Assembly (NCBI GenBank): GCA_002255985.1
Contig: NKIR01000006.1
Coordinates: 115,754 to 179,753, forward strand
DNA: 64,000 nucleotides
From: Sphingomonadaceae bacterium PASS1
GTDB taxonomy: Bacteria; Pseudomonadota; Alphaproteobacteria; Sphingomonadales; Sphingomonadaceae
Direction: 5' to 3'
Of the stretch, positions 22,554-31,377 are shown piece by piece; positions within the stretch are counted from its first letter, which is position 1; every line of letters begins with the position of its first letter. The notes beneath the pieces are model-generated. The model was not told the DNA's origin and ran no database searches. It saw only the letters and a program-made list of their open reading frames with translations. Made by a program: the position numbers and the translations under genes.

Positions 22554-22712
22554 CTATTTGCCTCCTGCACTCCCCAAACGGTGGTAGAGGCGGGCAAATT
22601 TGATGGAATCCGGCTGATCCTTTATCACTTCCAGATAGTGGACCAAGGCTTGCCTCAAAAGCGTGAGGTCCTCGGTCGACAAAACGGCGCGGGCGCGGGC
22701 TGGTTCGCTCAT
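22554..22712 (-). CDS. Small 52-residue protein downstream of aceA
   Basis: The frame from ATG 22712 to TAG 22554 encodes 52 residues beginning MSEPARARAVLSTEDLTLLR and containing HYLEVIKDQPDSIKFARLYH. AGGTAGGGA is a good ribosome binding site. It lies 13 bp after aceA and right before the terminator, so it should be on the same mRNA. It looks like a small helical, soluble protein. I recall similar short proteins near aceA in sphingomonads, but function is unknown. Confidence 0.75.
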   Translation of the reverse strand: MSEPARARAVLSTEDLTLLRQALVHYLEVIKDQPDSIKFARLYHRLGSAGGK

Positions 22713-22725
22713 GTCCCTACCTTTC

Positions 22726-24327
22726 TTACGCTGCGTTGCTGAACTGGTTCATGGTATTGTCTTTACCACCGGCCTTAAGCGCGGCTTCGCCAGCGAAATA
22801 TTCCTTATGCTCGTCACCAATGTCGGAACCCGACATATTCTGGTGCTTAACACAGGCGATACCTTGGCGGATTTCCTTGCGCTGAACGCCAGCAACATAA
22901 CCAAGCATACCCATCTCGCCGAAATAATCCTTCGCCAGATTGTCCGTGCTTAATGCGGCGGTGTGATATGTTGGCAAGGTGATCAGGTGGTGGAATATGC
23001 CCGCACGCTTTGCAGAATCGCGTTGGAAATTCTGGATCCACATGTCGGCCTGTGTGCCCAATTCGGTCTCGTCATATGATGCGCTCATCAGGTTTGCGCG
23101 TTCGTAAGCCGACACGTCCTTACCTTCTGCGGCCCAAGCGTCGAACACTTGCTGACGGAAATTGAGTGTCCAGTTGAAGCTTGGCGAGTTGTTATATGCC
23201 AATTTGGCGTTGGGAACGACTTCGCGGATACGGTCTACCATGCCGGCAATCTGTTCAATGTGCGGCTTTTCGGTTTCGATCCAGATAAGGTCCGCGCCGT
23301 TCTGCAGCGATGTGATGCAATCCAGTACGCACCGGTCTTCGCCTGTTCCTGAACGGAATTGGAAAAGGTTCGAAGGCAAACGCTTTGGCTTCAAAAGCTT
23401 CCCGTTGCGGTTCAGGATGACATCGCCATTCTGCGCTGTGCTCGGGTCGATTTCTTCGCAATCGAGGAAGCTGTTGTACAAGTCGCCAAGGTCGCCAGCT
23501 TCTTTCGAGACAGCGATCTGCTTGGTAAGGCCTGCACCCAAGGAGTCCGTGCGCGCAACGATGATGCCGTCAGGAACACCCAGTTCGAGAAACGCATAAC
23601 GGCAGGCACGAATTTTTTGCAGAAAATCTTCGTGCGGGACGGTGACCTTTCCATCTTGGTGGCCACATTGCTTTTCGTCCGAAACCTGATTTTCGATCTG
23701 CAGGGCGCATGCGCCCGATTCGATCATCTTTTTGGCCAGAAGATAGGTTGCTTCGGCATTGCCAAAGCCTGCGTCAATGTCCGCGATGATCGGCACGACG
23801 TGGGTTTCATGGTTTTCGATTTTGGCAAGCGCCTGTGCTTCCTTGGCCGCATCGTTAGCTGCACGGGCGTCATCAAGGTCCTTGAACAGAAGGTTGAGCT
23901 CACGGCTGTCCGCCTGACGCAAGAATGTGTAGAGTTCGCCGATAAGGGCAGGGACGCTTGTCTTTTCGTGCATCGATTGGTCTGGCAATGGACCGAACTC
24001 GCTGCGCAGCGCCGCGATCATCCAACCCGACAGATAGAGATACCGCTTTTTGGTGGTGCCAAAATGCTTCTTGATCGAAATCATCTTTTGCTGGGCAATG
24101 AATCCGTGCCAGCAGCCGAGCGACTGCGTGTATTGTGCGGGGTCAGCATCATATGCCGCCATGTCTTCACGCATAATTTTTGCGGTGTAGCGCGCAATGT
24201 CGAGGCCAGTCTGGAAACGGTTTTGCAACTGCATGCGCGCCACGGATTCCGCGCTAATCGAGTCCCAAGTGCCCTTGTTCGCGGCAATGTGCGTGCTGTT
24301 TTCAGCAATGAGCGACTGGTACGACAT
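22726..24327 (-). CDS. aceA: Isocitrate lyase
   Basis: A 533-residue enzyme that splits isocitrate into succinate and glyoxylate, the first step of the glyoxylate bypass. The catalytic cysteine is in KQCGHQ (219-224). The substrate-binding blocks IADIDAGFGNAEATYLLAKK and IVARTDSLGAGL are present. This is the longer isocitrate lyase type (about 530 residues). It is divergent from a RamB/ScfR-type regulator gene, with TGTAAA/T motifs in the spacer. A malate synthase gene is not in the window. Confidence 0.96.
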   Translation of the reverse strand: MSYQSLIAENSTHIAANKGTWDSISAESVARMQLQNRFQTGLDIARYTAKIMREDMAAYDADPAQYTQSLGCWHGFIAQQKMISIKKHFGTTKKRYLYLSGWMIAALRSEFGPLPDQSMHEKTSVPALIGELYTFLRQADSRELNLLFKDLDDARAANDAAKEAQALAKIENHETHVVPIIADIDAGFGNAEATYLLAKKMIESGACALQIENQVSDEKQCGHQDGKVTVPHEDFLQKIRACRYAFLELGVPDGIIVARTDSLGAGLTKQIAVSKEAGDLGDLYNSFLDCEEIDPSTAQNGDVILNRNGKLLKPKRLPSNLFQFRSGTGEDRCVLDCITSLQNGADLIWIETEKPHIEQIAGMVDRIREVVPNAKLAYNNSPSFNWTLNFRQQVFDAWAAEGKDVSAYERANLMSASYDETELGTQADMWIQNFQRDSAKRAGIFHHLITLPTYHTAALSTDNLAKDYFGEMGMLGYVAGVQRKEIRQGIACVKHQNMSGSDIGDEHKEYFAGEAALKAGGKDNTMNQFSNAA

Positions 24328-24470
24328 TTACAATTCCTTCGGTAACCTGATTTATGACTGCAGATATGCGGCTCAAATGGCCAAGGGACGAGTCAATTTT
24401 GTAATATTTGTTGTGTTATGGTGCAGATAATCTAAGGCTTAATTGTAAATCTGTAATATAAATTACAAGG
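24327..24470. promoter_or_regulatory. Shared aceA / regulator control region with TGTAAT sites
   Basis: The 150-bp divergent spacer holds TGTAAT at 24400-24405, TGTAAA at 24444-24449 and a palindrome TGTAAT-ATAA-ATTACA at 24452-24467 that touches the regulator's ribosome binding site. A further TGTAAA reads on the minus strand at 24327-24332 next to the aceA start. These repeated half-sites are a plausible operator for the adjacent helix-turn-helix protein. Confidence 0.6.
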
Positions 24471-24477
24471 TGTCGCC

Positions 24478-25893
24478 ATGAGTGAACAAAAGCTATTTGC
24501 CGGTCATGCCGTCCGCAGAATCCGTCGCGCAAACGGACTGACACAAGGGGCTATGGCCGATGCGCTCACCATATCCGCGTCATACCTAAACCTGATTGAG
24601 CGCAACCAACGTCCGCTCACGGCGACGCTGTTGCTGAAACTCGCGCAGTCATATGATTTCGATCCACGCACACTGACTGGGACAACCCCCGGCGGCGGCG
24701 TTGAGGCCATTCGCCGCAGGTTGAGCGATCCCATGTTTGCCGATCTGTCCGTCGACCGAACACAGGTGGAAGAATGGATTGCCGCCAGCCCTGACGCGGC
24801 CGAAGCTTTTGCCCGCGCGTTTGACCGCTTGTCCGGCGGTTCGCATGGCGCAGCGGGCACCTTGCAAGGCGGCGCAAGCATTGAACCTGAATCCATCGCA
24901 TCGGCGCGGCGCGAAATAGAACGCTGGCGCAACCATTTTGCAGACCTGGACTCGCAATCTGAAACCCTAGCGGATGAGCTGCGTCTGACCAATGCGGACC
25001 TGTATGGAGCTATTACCGAACGGCTGCGCGTGAAGCATCAGTTGTCGATACGGATATTGCCGTTTGACGTAATGCCTGACCGGTTACGCCGGTTAGACCT
25101 CCATGCGCGGCAATTGCAGCTGTCGGAGCTATTGGATCCTGCAAGCCGCACATTCGCCGCCGCCTTGCAACTCGGTATGTTGGAGGCGAAAGCCGAGATT
25201 GAGGCGCTCGTTGCTGGAGCCTCCTTCGCCGAACGGGCAGGCGAGCGTCTCTACCGACGCCATTTGCACGGCTATTTCGCCGCGGCGGTCATGATGCCTT
25301 ACGCACGTTTCCTTCGTGCCTGCGAAGCAACGGGCTATGATCTTATCTTGCTGCAACGCCGGTTTGGGGCTGGTTTTGAGCAAGTCGCCCATCGCCTAAC
25401 GACCTTGCAGCGGGTTGGGCAACGCGGATTGCCATTTTTCATGTTGCGGATTGATCGGGCAGGGCAAAGCAGTAAGCGTTATGCAGGGGCGAGCGCATCA
25501 CCGTTGGTGGAAACGGACCGTCGGTGCCCCTTGTGGCATGTGCACAACGTCTTTGCACGACCGGGCACGCTAATGCCGCATCTGGTTGAGCTGGAGGACG
25601 GCAGCCGCTGGTTCACCCTGTCGCGCACCGTTCACCCGCAAACGGCTGTGAGTGGCGGCGTTGAGGCTGAATTTGCCATTTGTTTGGGGATTGATGCCAA
25701 GCTCGCGGCACCTCTGGCCGCAGCACGCGGTTGGGACTTAGGCAACGCGGTAGCGACGCCGATCGGTTTGGGATGCCCCGCGTGCACGCGACCCGAATGT
25801 TCGCAGCGAAGCGCGCCGCCCGCAGGGCGCGTGCTTGTTTTTAATGAGCGCGAACGCGGTATGTCGCCATTCGTATTTGACCGGACGGCTTAA
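24478..25893 (+). CDS. XRE-family short-chain fatty acid/glyoxylate regulator (ScfR/RamB-like)
   Basis: A 471-residue cytosolic regulator. Residues about 10-65 form a helix-turn-helix (RIRRANGLTQGAMADAL … SYLNLIERNQRPL). The middle matches an IrrE/ImmA-type domain, here without a clear zinc HEXXH motif, and the C-terminus is the cysteine-containing DUF2083-like domain (GLGCPACTRPECSQRSAPP). RamB, MccR and PrpC-type regulators with this layout control acetate, propionate and glyoxylate genes. Divergence from aceA suggests it controls aceA and itself. Confidence 0.9.
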   Translation: MSEQKLFAGHAVRRIRRANGLTQGAMADALTISASYLNLIERNQRPLTATLLLKLAQSYDFDPRTLTGTTPGGGVEAIRRRLSDPMFADLSVDRTQVEEWIAASPDAAEAFARAFDRLSGGSHGAAGTLQGGASIEPESIASARREIERWRNHFADLDSQSETLADELRLTNADLYGAITERLRVKHQLSIRILPFDVMPDRLRRLDLHARQLQLSELLDPASRTFAAALQLGMLEAKAEIEALVAGASFAERAGERLYRRHLHGYFAAAVMMPYARFLRACEATGYDLILLQRRFGAGFEQVAHRLTTLQRVGQRGLPFFMLRIDRAGQSSKRYAGASASPLVETDRRCPLWHVHNVFARPGTLMPHLVELEDGSRWFTLSRTVHPQTAVSGGVEAEFAICLGIDAKLAAPLAAARGWDLGNAVATPIGLGCPACTRPECSQRSAPPAGRVLVFNERERGMSPFVFDRTA

Positions 25894-26107
25894 TTATATC
25901 AGCGCGGGCCGAATAATGCGTGGGTCAGTCTTAAGCAAAATTGCACACTATCTGGCTCGTGCCGAGCGGCAAGGTCATAATCTCGTTATCATTGCCATGT
26001 TTCTGTTTATTTTCATGCAAAGCATTTGAGCTGACTTGACTGTAGACTGTAAAATTAATCGACACTTTACCATTACCCGTTAGCGAAGCCGACATGGACG
26101 CGGCGCG

Positions 26108-27496
26108 ATGATACGGCTTTTCAAGCACTACATACCCTATGCGGTGCTTTTTCTGGCGCTTATCGACTTATGTCTTCTCGTCGCCGCCGCAGAAACCGCA
26201 TGGGTTATTCGCGCGCATCAGATCGGGATGCAAGTCGACCATATCGGAAACCGGTTCGGGCAGCTGGTTGTATTTGCTTTATCGGTCCACGTCGCGGCAA
26301 TGGCCGTGGGGGTTTACGGGCTGGATGCGCTCCAGTCATTGCGCTTTGCCGTCGTGCGCTTGCTGGTTGCTGTGTCGCTTGGTGTTATCTTCCAATCTGT
26401 CATGGCTTTCGTGTTACCCGGAGCGACATTATGGCGCTCTAATTCGCTATATGCGATGATCCTTGCTTTCCTCTTCCTTGCGACCAGTCGCGCGATCTTG
26501 AGCAGTCTCGTTGGCGGCCAAAGCTTCAAGCGGCGCCTGTTGGTGCTCGGCGCGGGCGCTCGTGCGCAACGGATCAAGGAGTTGGAAGCAAAGCCTGGCG
26601 CGGGCTTTGCCGTGGTCGGTTTCATTGCGATGGATGAAGCGAAGCGCGTTATTCCTGAAGCCATAAACCGAAGCGCGATTTGTAATCTTGCAGAGTATGT
26701 CGAGAAGCTGGGAGCAAGCGAAGTTGTGCTGGCTCTGGAAGAAAGACGCAATGCAATGCCGCTGGATGATCTCTTGCGGATCAAAACAACGGGCGTACAT
26801 GTCAACGATATTTCTACCTTTTTGGAACGCGAAACTGGGCGCGTCGACCTCGATAGCGTTAACCCAAGCTGGTTGATTTTTTCCGACGGTTTTTCATCAG
26901 GGCGTCGGCTGTCGGGTATCGCCAAACGCTTGTTTGATATCACCGCGAGTTTGCTACTGCTGTTTTTTACAGCACCAATCATTTTGTTGTTTGCGCTGCT
27001 CATCAAAATGGAAAGCAAAGGTCCGGCGTTCTACCGGCAGGTTCGTGTCGGGCTATTCGGACAACACTATCAAGTGCTGAAGTTGCGTTCCATGCGAAGT
27101 GATGCGGAAGCATCGGGTCAGGCGGTATGGGCACAAAAGGATGACTCGCGCGTTACTGTGATCGGCAAATTTATCCGCGAATTCCGCATTGATGAGCTTC
27201 CACAAACATGGAACGTCCTCAAGGGCGAAATGAGCTTTGTCGGTCCAAGGCCGGAACGCCCGGAATTTGTAGCTGATTTGGAACAGCAACTCTCTTATTA
27301 TGCAGAACGCCATATGGTTAAACCCGGCATTACCGGGTGGGCGCAAGTCAATTATCCCTATGGTGCTTCAATTGAGGATTCGCGGCACAAGCTGGAATAT
27401 GACCTTTATTACGCCAAAAACTACACACCGTTTCTGGATTTACTAATCCTGCTGCAGACGGTCCGCGTCGTTTTCTGGCCCGATGGTGCAAGATAA
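26108..27496 (+). CDS. Polyprenyl glycosylphosphotransferase (EpsB/PEP-CTERM-associated sugar transferase)
   Basis: A 462-residue membrane enzyme that starts exopolysaccharide units by moving a sugar phosphate to undecaprenyl phosphate. Four N-terminal transmembrane helices are followed by a Rossmann-like domain (LLVLGAGARAQRI), another helix at about 285, and the conserved catalytic domain with FYRQVRVGLFG, LKLRSMRSDAE and FVGPRPERPEFV. MIRLFKHYIPYAVLFLALID matches the N-terminus of the TIGR03013-type family tied to exosortase loci. Its TAA directly abuts the prsK ATG. Confidence 0.9.
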   Translation: MIRLFKHYIPYAVLFLALIDLCLLVAAAETAWVIRAHQIGMQVDHIGNRFGQLVVFALSVHVAAMAVGVYGLDALQSLRFAVVRLLVAVSLGVIFQSVMAFVLPGATLWRSNSLYAMILAFLFLATSRAILSSLVGGQSFKRRLLVLGAGARAQRIKELEAKPGAGFAVVGFIAMDEAKRVIPEAINRSAICNLAEYVEKLGASEVVLALEERRNAMPLDDLLRIKTTGVHVNDISTFLERETGRVDLDSVNPSWLIFSDGFSSGRRLSGIAKRLFDITASLLLLFFTAPIILLFALLIKMESKGPAFYRQVRVGLFGQHYQVLKLRSMRSDAEASGQAVWAQKDDSRVTVIGKFIREFRIDELPQTWNVLKGEMSFVGPRPERPEFVADLEQQLSYYAERHMVKPGITGWAQVNYPYGASIEDSRHKLEYDLYYAKNYTPFLDLLILLQTVRVVFWPDGAR

Positions 27497-29590
27497 ATGA
27501 ATGCGCTGCTTTCATCGCTATCATTGTGGGGTCATTTGATAGCGGGCTTTGCGTACACTGCGCTGGCGATTTGGTTGATCCACCAATATTCAGGCAAAAA
27601 CCGTGCCCAAGCGCAATTGATATGCGCAATGGCGCTGACCGCTATGTGGGCATATGTGGCAACGTTCGTCGCGCCATTCAGTCTACCGGCGCAACTGTCG
27701 GAAACCGCGCGCAATCTGGCGTGGCTTGGTTTCATGTTCTATCTGCTGCGCAGTAGCGACGGTCAGCAGCAACCACGCACAATCAACATGATATATGCGG
27801 CGCTTGCATTTGTTTTGATCTCGCAGCCGATTCTTGATGTTCTGGCCTCGGGTCTCGTTATGGGCTCCAAAGGGTCCGCTTATGCGATGCAATCGGCCAT
27901 ATTGATGCGTATGATTTTCGGGGCAGGTGCGCTTGTCTTGGTCCACAACCTGTATTCGGTATCTTCACCCGGCACGCGTTCGGGCCTTAGCTTACCTATG
28001 GCTGCTTTGGCCGCGATTTGGACCTTTGATCTCAATCTATACACGATCAGCTATTTGACATCCGAAATCTCGGCGGAGCTTGTGTCGACGCGCGGTCTTG
28101 CAACAGCGTTATTGGCCCCGATTTTCGTGATGGCGACGCGGCGTAATAGTGACTGGCGGCTTCAACTTTCGCGCACGGTCGCTTTTCAGTCTGCATCTTT
28201 GCTCGCCATCGGTGCATATCTGATAGCGATGGTTGTCCTTGCGTCAGCGATCGAAATGATTGGCGGTACATATGCCGGCCTTGCCCAATTAACCTTGATA
28301 TTTGGCATGTCGATTTCGGCGCTGCTGATTCTGCCCTCGGGCCGCTTCAAGGCATGGCTGAACGTCATTATCGTCAAAAATTTTTTCCAGCACCGTTATG
28401 ATTATCGGTCGGAATGGATGCGCTTTGCCGACACCATTGGTTTCCCGTCGCACGATGCAGCGCCATTTTATGAACGAGTCGTCAAATCGCTTGCCGATAT
28501 TTTTGACAGCCCGGGCGGGCTCATATTTGTGCCCAACGACGAAGGGCGGCTCACACTGCAAGCACGATGGAACTGGTCAACGGCGCAGATCCCCGCAAAC
28601 TGTGTAACGTCTCAGACGATGCCGTATTTTGAATCGACCGGGTATATCTTGGCAATGGATGATATGCGGGCGGGAAAGGACGACCGCTGCGATCCGAGGG
28701 CCGTGCCGCAATGGCTATATGATGAAGATCGGGCATGGGCGGTCGTCCCTATAGTGCATTTCGGAAAGCTTGCGGGCCTTGCTGTTTTATCCCGGCCACG
28801 CCTTCCACGTGCGCTTGACTGGGAAGATTTGGATATGCTGCGCGTTGTGGGACGGCAGTTGGCAAGCTATCTGGCTGAGGCTGTAAGCCAGCAAGCGCTT
28901 GCGGAAAATCGTCAATTTGAACAATTCAACCGACGCTTTGCATTTGTCATGCACGACATCAAAAATCTGGTGAGCCAGTTAAGCATATTGGCGCGCAATG
29001 CCGAGAAGCATGCGGATAAGCCGGAGTTTCAGGCGGACATGGTCGACACCTTGCGATCGTCTGTCGACAAGATGAATGAGTTGCTGGCGCGACTGTCCCA
29101 GCATAACAAGACCAAACATAATCCGCCCACCGCCATAGATATTGGCGAAGCTGTTATGAATGCGGTCCATAGCAGCAGGCTTCTTTATCCGGTCGAGGCG
29201 CAACTTGGGCCCGGGTTGTTCGCGCTCGCCGATCCATCGCGTGTTGAAACAATCATCGGCCATCTCGTGCAAAACGCGATTGAGGCGACACACGACGGCG
29301 CACCTGTAAAAATAACCTGCAGATCGCAGGGCAACCAAGTGGCGGTGAACATAATCGACACAGGCATAGGGATGTCCGAAAGCTTCATTGCTGGTCAGCT
29401 GTTCAAACCGTTTGAGTCCACAAAACAAAGTGGCTTTGGCATTGGCGCATACGAAGCCCGGGCCTTGGCGTTGTCCATGGGCGGCAATCTGCGCGTCGAC
29501 AGCAGACCGGGCAAGGGCACAGTATTCACGCTGCTGCTACCCTCGGCCATCGCGTATAGCGACAGCGTATCACATCAGGAAGCGGCATAA
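27497..29590 (+). CDS. prsK: PEP-CTERM system histidine kinase PrsK
   Basis: A 697-residue membrane sensor kinase. About eight or more N-terminal transmembrane helices (residues 1-300) are followed by a GAF-like domain, then an H-box FAFVMHDIKNLVSQLSIL and an ATPase domain with NAIEATHDGAPV (N-box), IIDTGIGMS (G1) and GFGIGAYEARALALSMGG (G2). This layout is that of PrsK, the partner of PrsR. It starts immediately after the sugar transferase and stops one base before prsR, so the three form one operon. Confidence 0.92.
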   Translation: MNALLSSLSLWGHLIAGFAYTALAIWLIHQYSGKNRAQAQLICAMALTAMWAYVATFVAPFSLPAQLSETARNLAWLGFMFYLLRSSDGQQQPRTINMIYAALAFVLISQPILDVLASGLVMGSKGSAYAMQSAILMRMIFGAGALVLVHNLYSVSSPGTRSGLSLPMAALAAIWTFDLNLYTISYLTSEISAELVSTRGLATALLAPIFVMATRRNSDWRLQLSRTVAFQSASLLAIGAYLIAMVVLASAIEMIGGTYAGLAQLTLIFGMSISALLILPSGRFKAWLNVIIVKNFFQHRYDYRSEWMRFADTIGFPSHDAAPFYERVVKSLADIFDSPGGLIFVPNDEGRLTLQARWNWSTAQIPANCVTSQTMPYFESTGYILAMDDMRAGKDDRCDPRAVPQWLYDEDRAWAVVPIVHFGKLAGLAVLSRPRLPRALDWEDLDMLRVVGRQLASYLAEAVSQQALAENRQFEQFNRRFAFVMHDIKNLVSQLSILARNAEKHADKPEFQADMVDTLRSSVDKMNELLARLSQHNKTKHNPPTAIDIGEAVMNAVHSSRLLYPVEAQLGPGLFALADPSRVETIIGHLVQNAIEATHDGAPVKITCRSQGNQVAVNIIDTGIGMSESFIAGQLFKPFESTKQSGFGIGAYEARALALSMGGNLRVDSRPGKGTVFTLLLPSAIAYSDSVSHQEAA

Positions 29591-30952
29591 ATGACCGAAC
29601 ATCGGCAAAAGCTACTCATTGTGGAAGATGACCTCGGTCTTCAGAAGCAACTCAAATGGTCGTATGAAGGTTTCGAAGTCTTTTGCGCGTCCAATCGCGA
29701 AGAGGCGCTGACCTTACTGCGTGCGGAAGAGCCTGACGTCGTCACGCTAGACCTTGGACTGCCGCCTGATCCCGATGGCGTTACAGAAGGCTTTGCCGTC
29801 CTCGACGAAATGTTGAAACTGAAGCCTGATACAAAAATCATTGTCGCTTCAGGACATGGCGCACGCGAAAGCGCGCTGCGTGCCATTTCGGCCGGTGCTT
29901 GGGATTTTTATCATAAGCCCGTGGATATTGAGGAGCTTCACCTTATCGTTCGGCGGGCATTTCATGTGCGTGAACTGGAGGTGCAGAACGCATTGTTGCA
30001 GCAACCCGATAGCGACGGTGCGTTGTTGCTGGGAACAATACTCACTGCATCGCCGGAGATGGTGAAGGTTGCACGCACGGTCGAGCGGATAGCACCAGCT
30101 GATATTTCGGTTTTGCTGGTGGGTGCCAGCGGCACGGGAAAGGAACTGCTGGCGCGCGGTCTGCACAATGCCAGCGGTCGGCGCGATAAGCCATTCGTCG
30201 CCATCAATTGCGGCGCTATACCTGAAAATTTGTTGGAATCCGAATTGTTCGGCCATGAAAAAGGCGCGTTTACCGGGGCTGTTAAAACGACCGAGGGCAA
30301 GATTGAACTGGCAAATGGTGGAACGCTCTTCTTGGATGAAGTGGGCGACATGCCTTTAGCACTGCAGGTAAAACTGCTCCGTTTTTTACAGGAACGCAAT
30401 ATTGAGCGTATCGGAGGACGCAAAGCCATTAACGTGGATGTCCGCGTGGTCTGCGCCACACATCGTAATCTCAGTAAGATGATTTCGGATCAAACATTCC
30501 GCGATGATTTGTTTTACAGATTGGCGGAAGTCACCGTCAACATTCCGCCGCTTGCCGCGCGCACGGGGGACGCAATTTTGTTAGCCAAGCATTTCGTAAG
30601 CAAATTTGCACGCGAGATGAACCCGACGATTAAAGGCATGTCGACCAGCGCATTGACGGCGATTGATGCATGGAAGTGGCCGGGAAATGTCCGCGAACTT
30701 GAAAACCGCATTAAGCGCGCTGTTATCATGGCACAGGGAAAGTTTGTCACGGCGGATGACCTCGACTTTAGCGACGGGGATGAGGACGATCTGTTGCTCA
30801 ACTTGAAGGCCGCGCGCGAGGCATCTGACCGCAAGGCAATTAAAAGGGCTGTAGCGCGGACAGAGGGCAACATTTCCAGCGCAGCGAAGTTACTCGGGAT
30901 TAGCCGACCGACGCTGTACGATCTGTTAAAGCAATATGATCTGCATTTGTGA
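29591..30952 (+). CDS. prsR: PEP-CTERM-box response regulator PrsR
   Basis: A 453-residue sigma-54 activator. The receiver domain has Asp54 as phosphoacceptor (TLDLGLPPDPDG). The AAA+ domain has Walker A GASGTGKE (178-185), an intact GAFTGA loop (225-230) and Walker B GGTLFLDEVGD. A Fis-type helix-turn-helix ends the protein (SAAKLLGISRPTLYDLLKQY). It should be phosphorylated by PrsK and drive sigma-54 promoters of PEP-CTERM and exopolysaccharide genes, none of which is in the window. Confidence 0.93.
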   Translation: MTEHRQKLLIVEDDLGLQKQLKWSYEGFEVFCASNREEALTLLRAEEPDVVTLDLGLPPDPDGVTEGFAVLDEMLKLKPDTKIIVASGHGARESALRAISAGAWDFYHKPVDIEELHLIVRRAFHVRELEVQNALLQQPDSDGALLLGTILTASPEMVKVARTVERIAPADISVLLVGASGTGKELLARGLHNASGRRDKPFVAINCGAIPENLLESELFGHEKGAFTGAVKTTEGKIELANGGTLFLDEVGDMPLALQVKLLRFLQERNIERIGGRKAINVDVRVVCATHRNLSKMISDQTFRDDLFYRLAEVTVNIPPLAARTGDAILLAKHFVSKFAREMNPTIKGMSTSALTAIDAWKWPGNVRELENRIKRAVIMAQGKFVTADDLDFSDGDEDDLLLNLKAAREASDRKAIKRAVARTEGNISSAAKLLGISRPTLYDLLKQYDLHL

Positions 30953-30988
30953 TGGGATCTGATTAAGGCAAAAGCTGCATTTAAAAAA

Positions 30989-31330
30989 TCAGCTAAGCGC
31001 CAGTAATTCGGCTGGATCGATACCGGCACGCTGCATTTGGGCTTTTACGTCAGGCCAAATATTGTGCATGAAATTGTCGCGCTCGAAACTGCGAAGCTTG
31101 GAAATCGCGCCAGTTGCAACGAACAAACCGACGCCACGCTTAACGTCCACGAGCCCGCTGTCCTGAAATAGCTGATAGGCTTTAGCGACCGTCAACGGGT
31201 TCGCGCCTTGATCAGCAGCAAATGCGCGAACCGAAGGCAACATGTCGCCTTCCTTATAGGCACCGTCCAAAATGGCGGCGGCAATCACATCGCGCAATTT
31301 CAGATATACGGGTTTTACGTCATTCTTCAT
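30989..31330 (-). CDS. GntR-family regulator (YtrA type)
   Basis: A 113-residue regulator with the winged-helix DNA-binding domain KLRDVIAAAILDGAYKEGD, LPSVRAFAADQGANPLTVAK and only a short C-terminal tail of about 35 residues, as in the YtrA subgroup. ATG 31330 is preceded by a GTG in frame at 31333. It is downstream of the nitroreductase gene on the same strand and convergent with prsR. A palindrome at 31339-31356 just ahead of its start suggests autoregulation. Confidence 0.85.
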   Translation of the reverse strand: MKNDVKPVYLKLRDVIAAAILDGAYKEGDMLPSVRAFAADQGANPLTVAKAYQLFQDSGLVDVKRGVGLFVATGAISKLRSFERDNFMHNIWPDVKAQMQRAGIDPAELLALS

Positions 31331-31338
31331 CACGTGCT

Positions 31339-31356
31339 TACTGCCATAATACAGTA
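31339..31356. promoter_or_regulatory. Candidate operator ahead of the GntR gene
   Basis: TACTG and CAGTA arms separated by 8 bp (TACTGCCATAATACAGTA) form an inverted repeat 8 bp upstream of the GntR ATG. YtrA-type regulators often bind such palindromes near their own start and repress themselves. Confidence 0.5.
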
Positions 31357-31377
31357 GGTCGCGTCAAGGCAGCTATT

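Noticed and set aside
22515..22742. A 75-codon open frame on the plus strand near aceA
   Set aside because: It is opposite the real 52-residue minus-strand gene and has no sensible start.
25916..26029. A possible 37-residue membrane peptide after the ScfR-like gene
   Set aside because: It has a hydrophobic end but no ribosome binding site and no known family, so I do not call it.
25894..26107. Search for a sigma-54 promoter upstream of the sugar transferase–prsK–prsR operon
   Set aside because: I found no TGGCAC-N5-TTGC-like sequence on either strand, so autoregulation by PrsR is not supported by the spacer.
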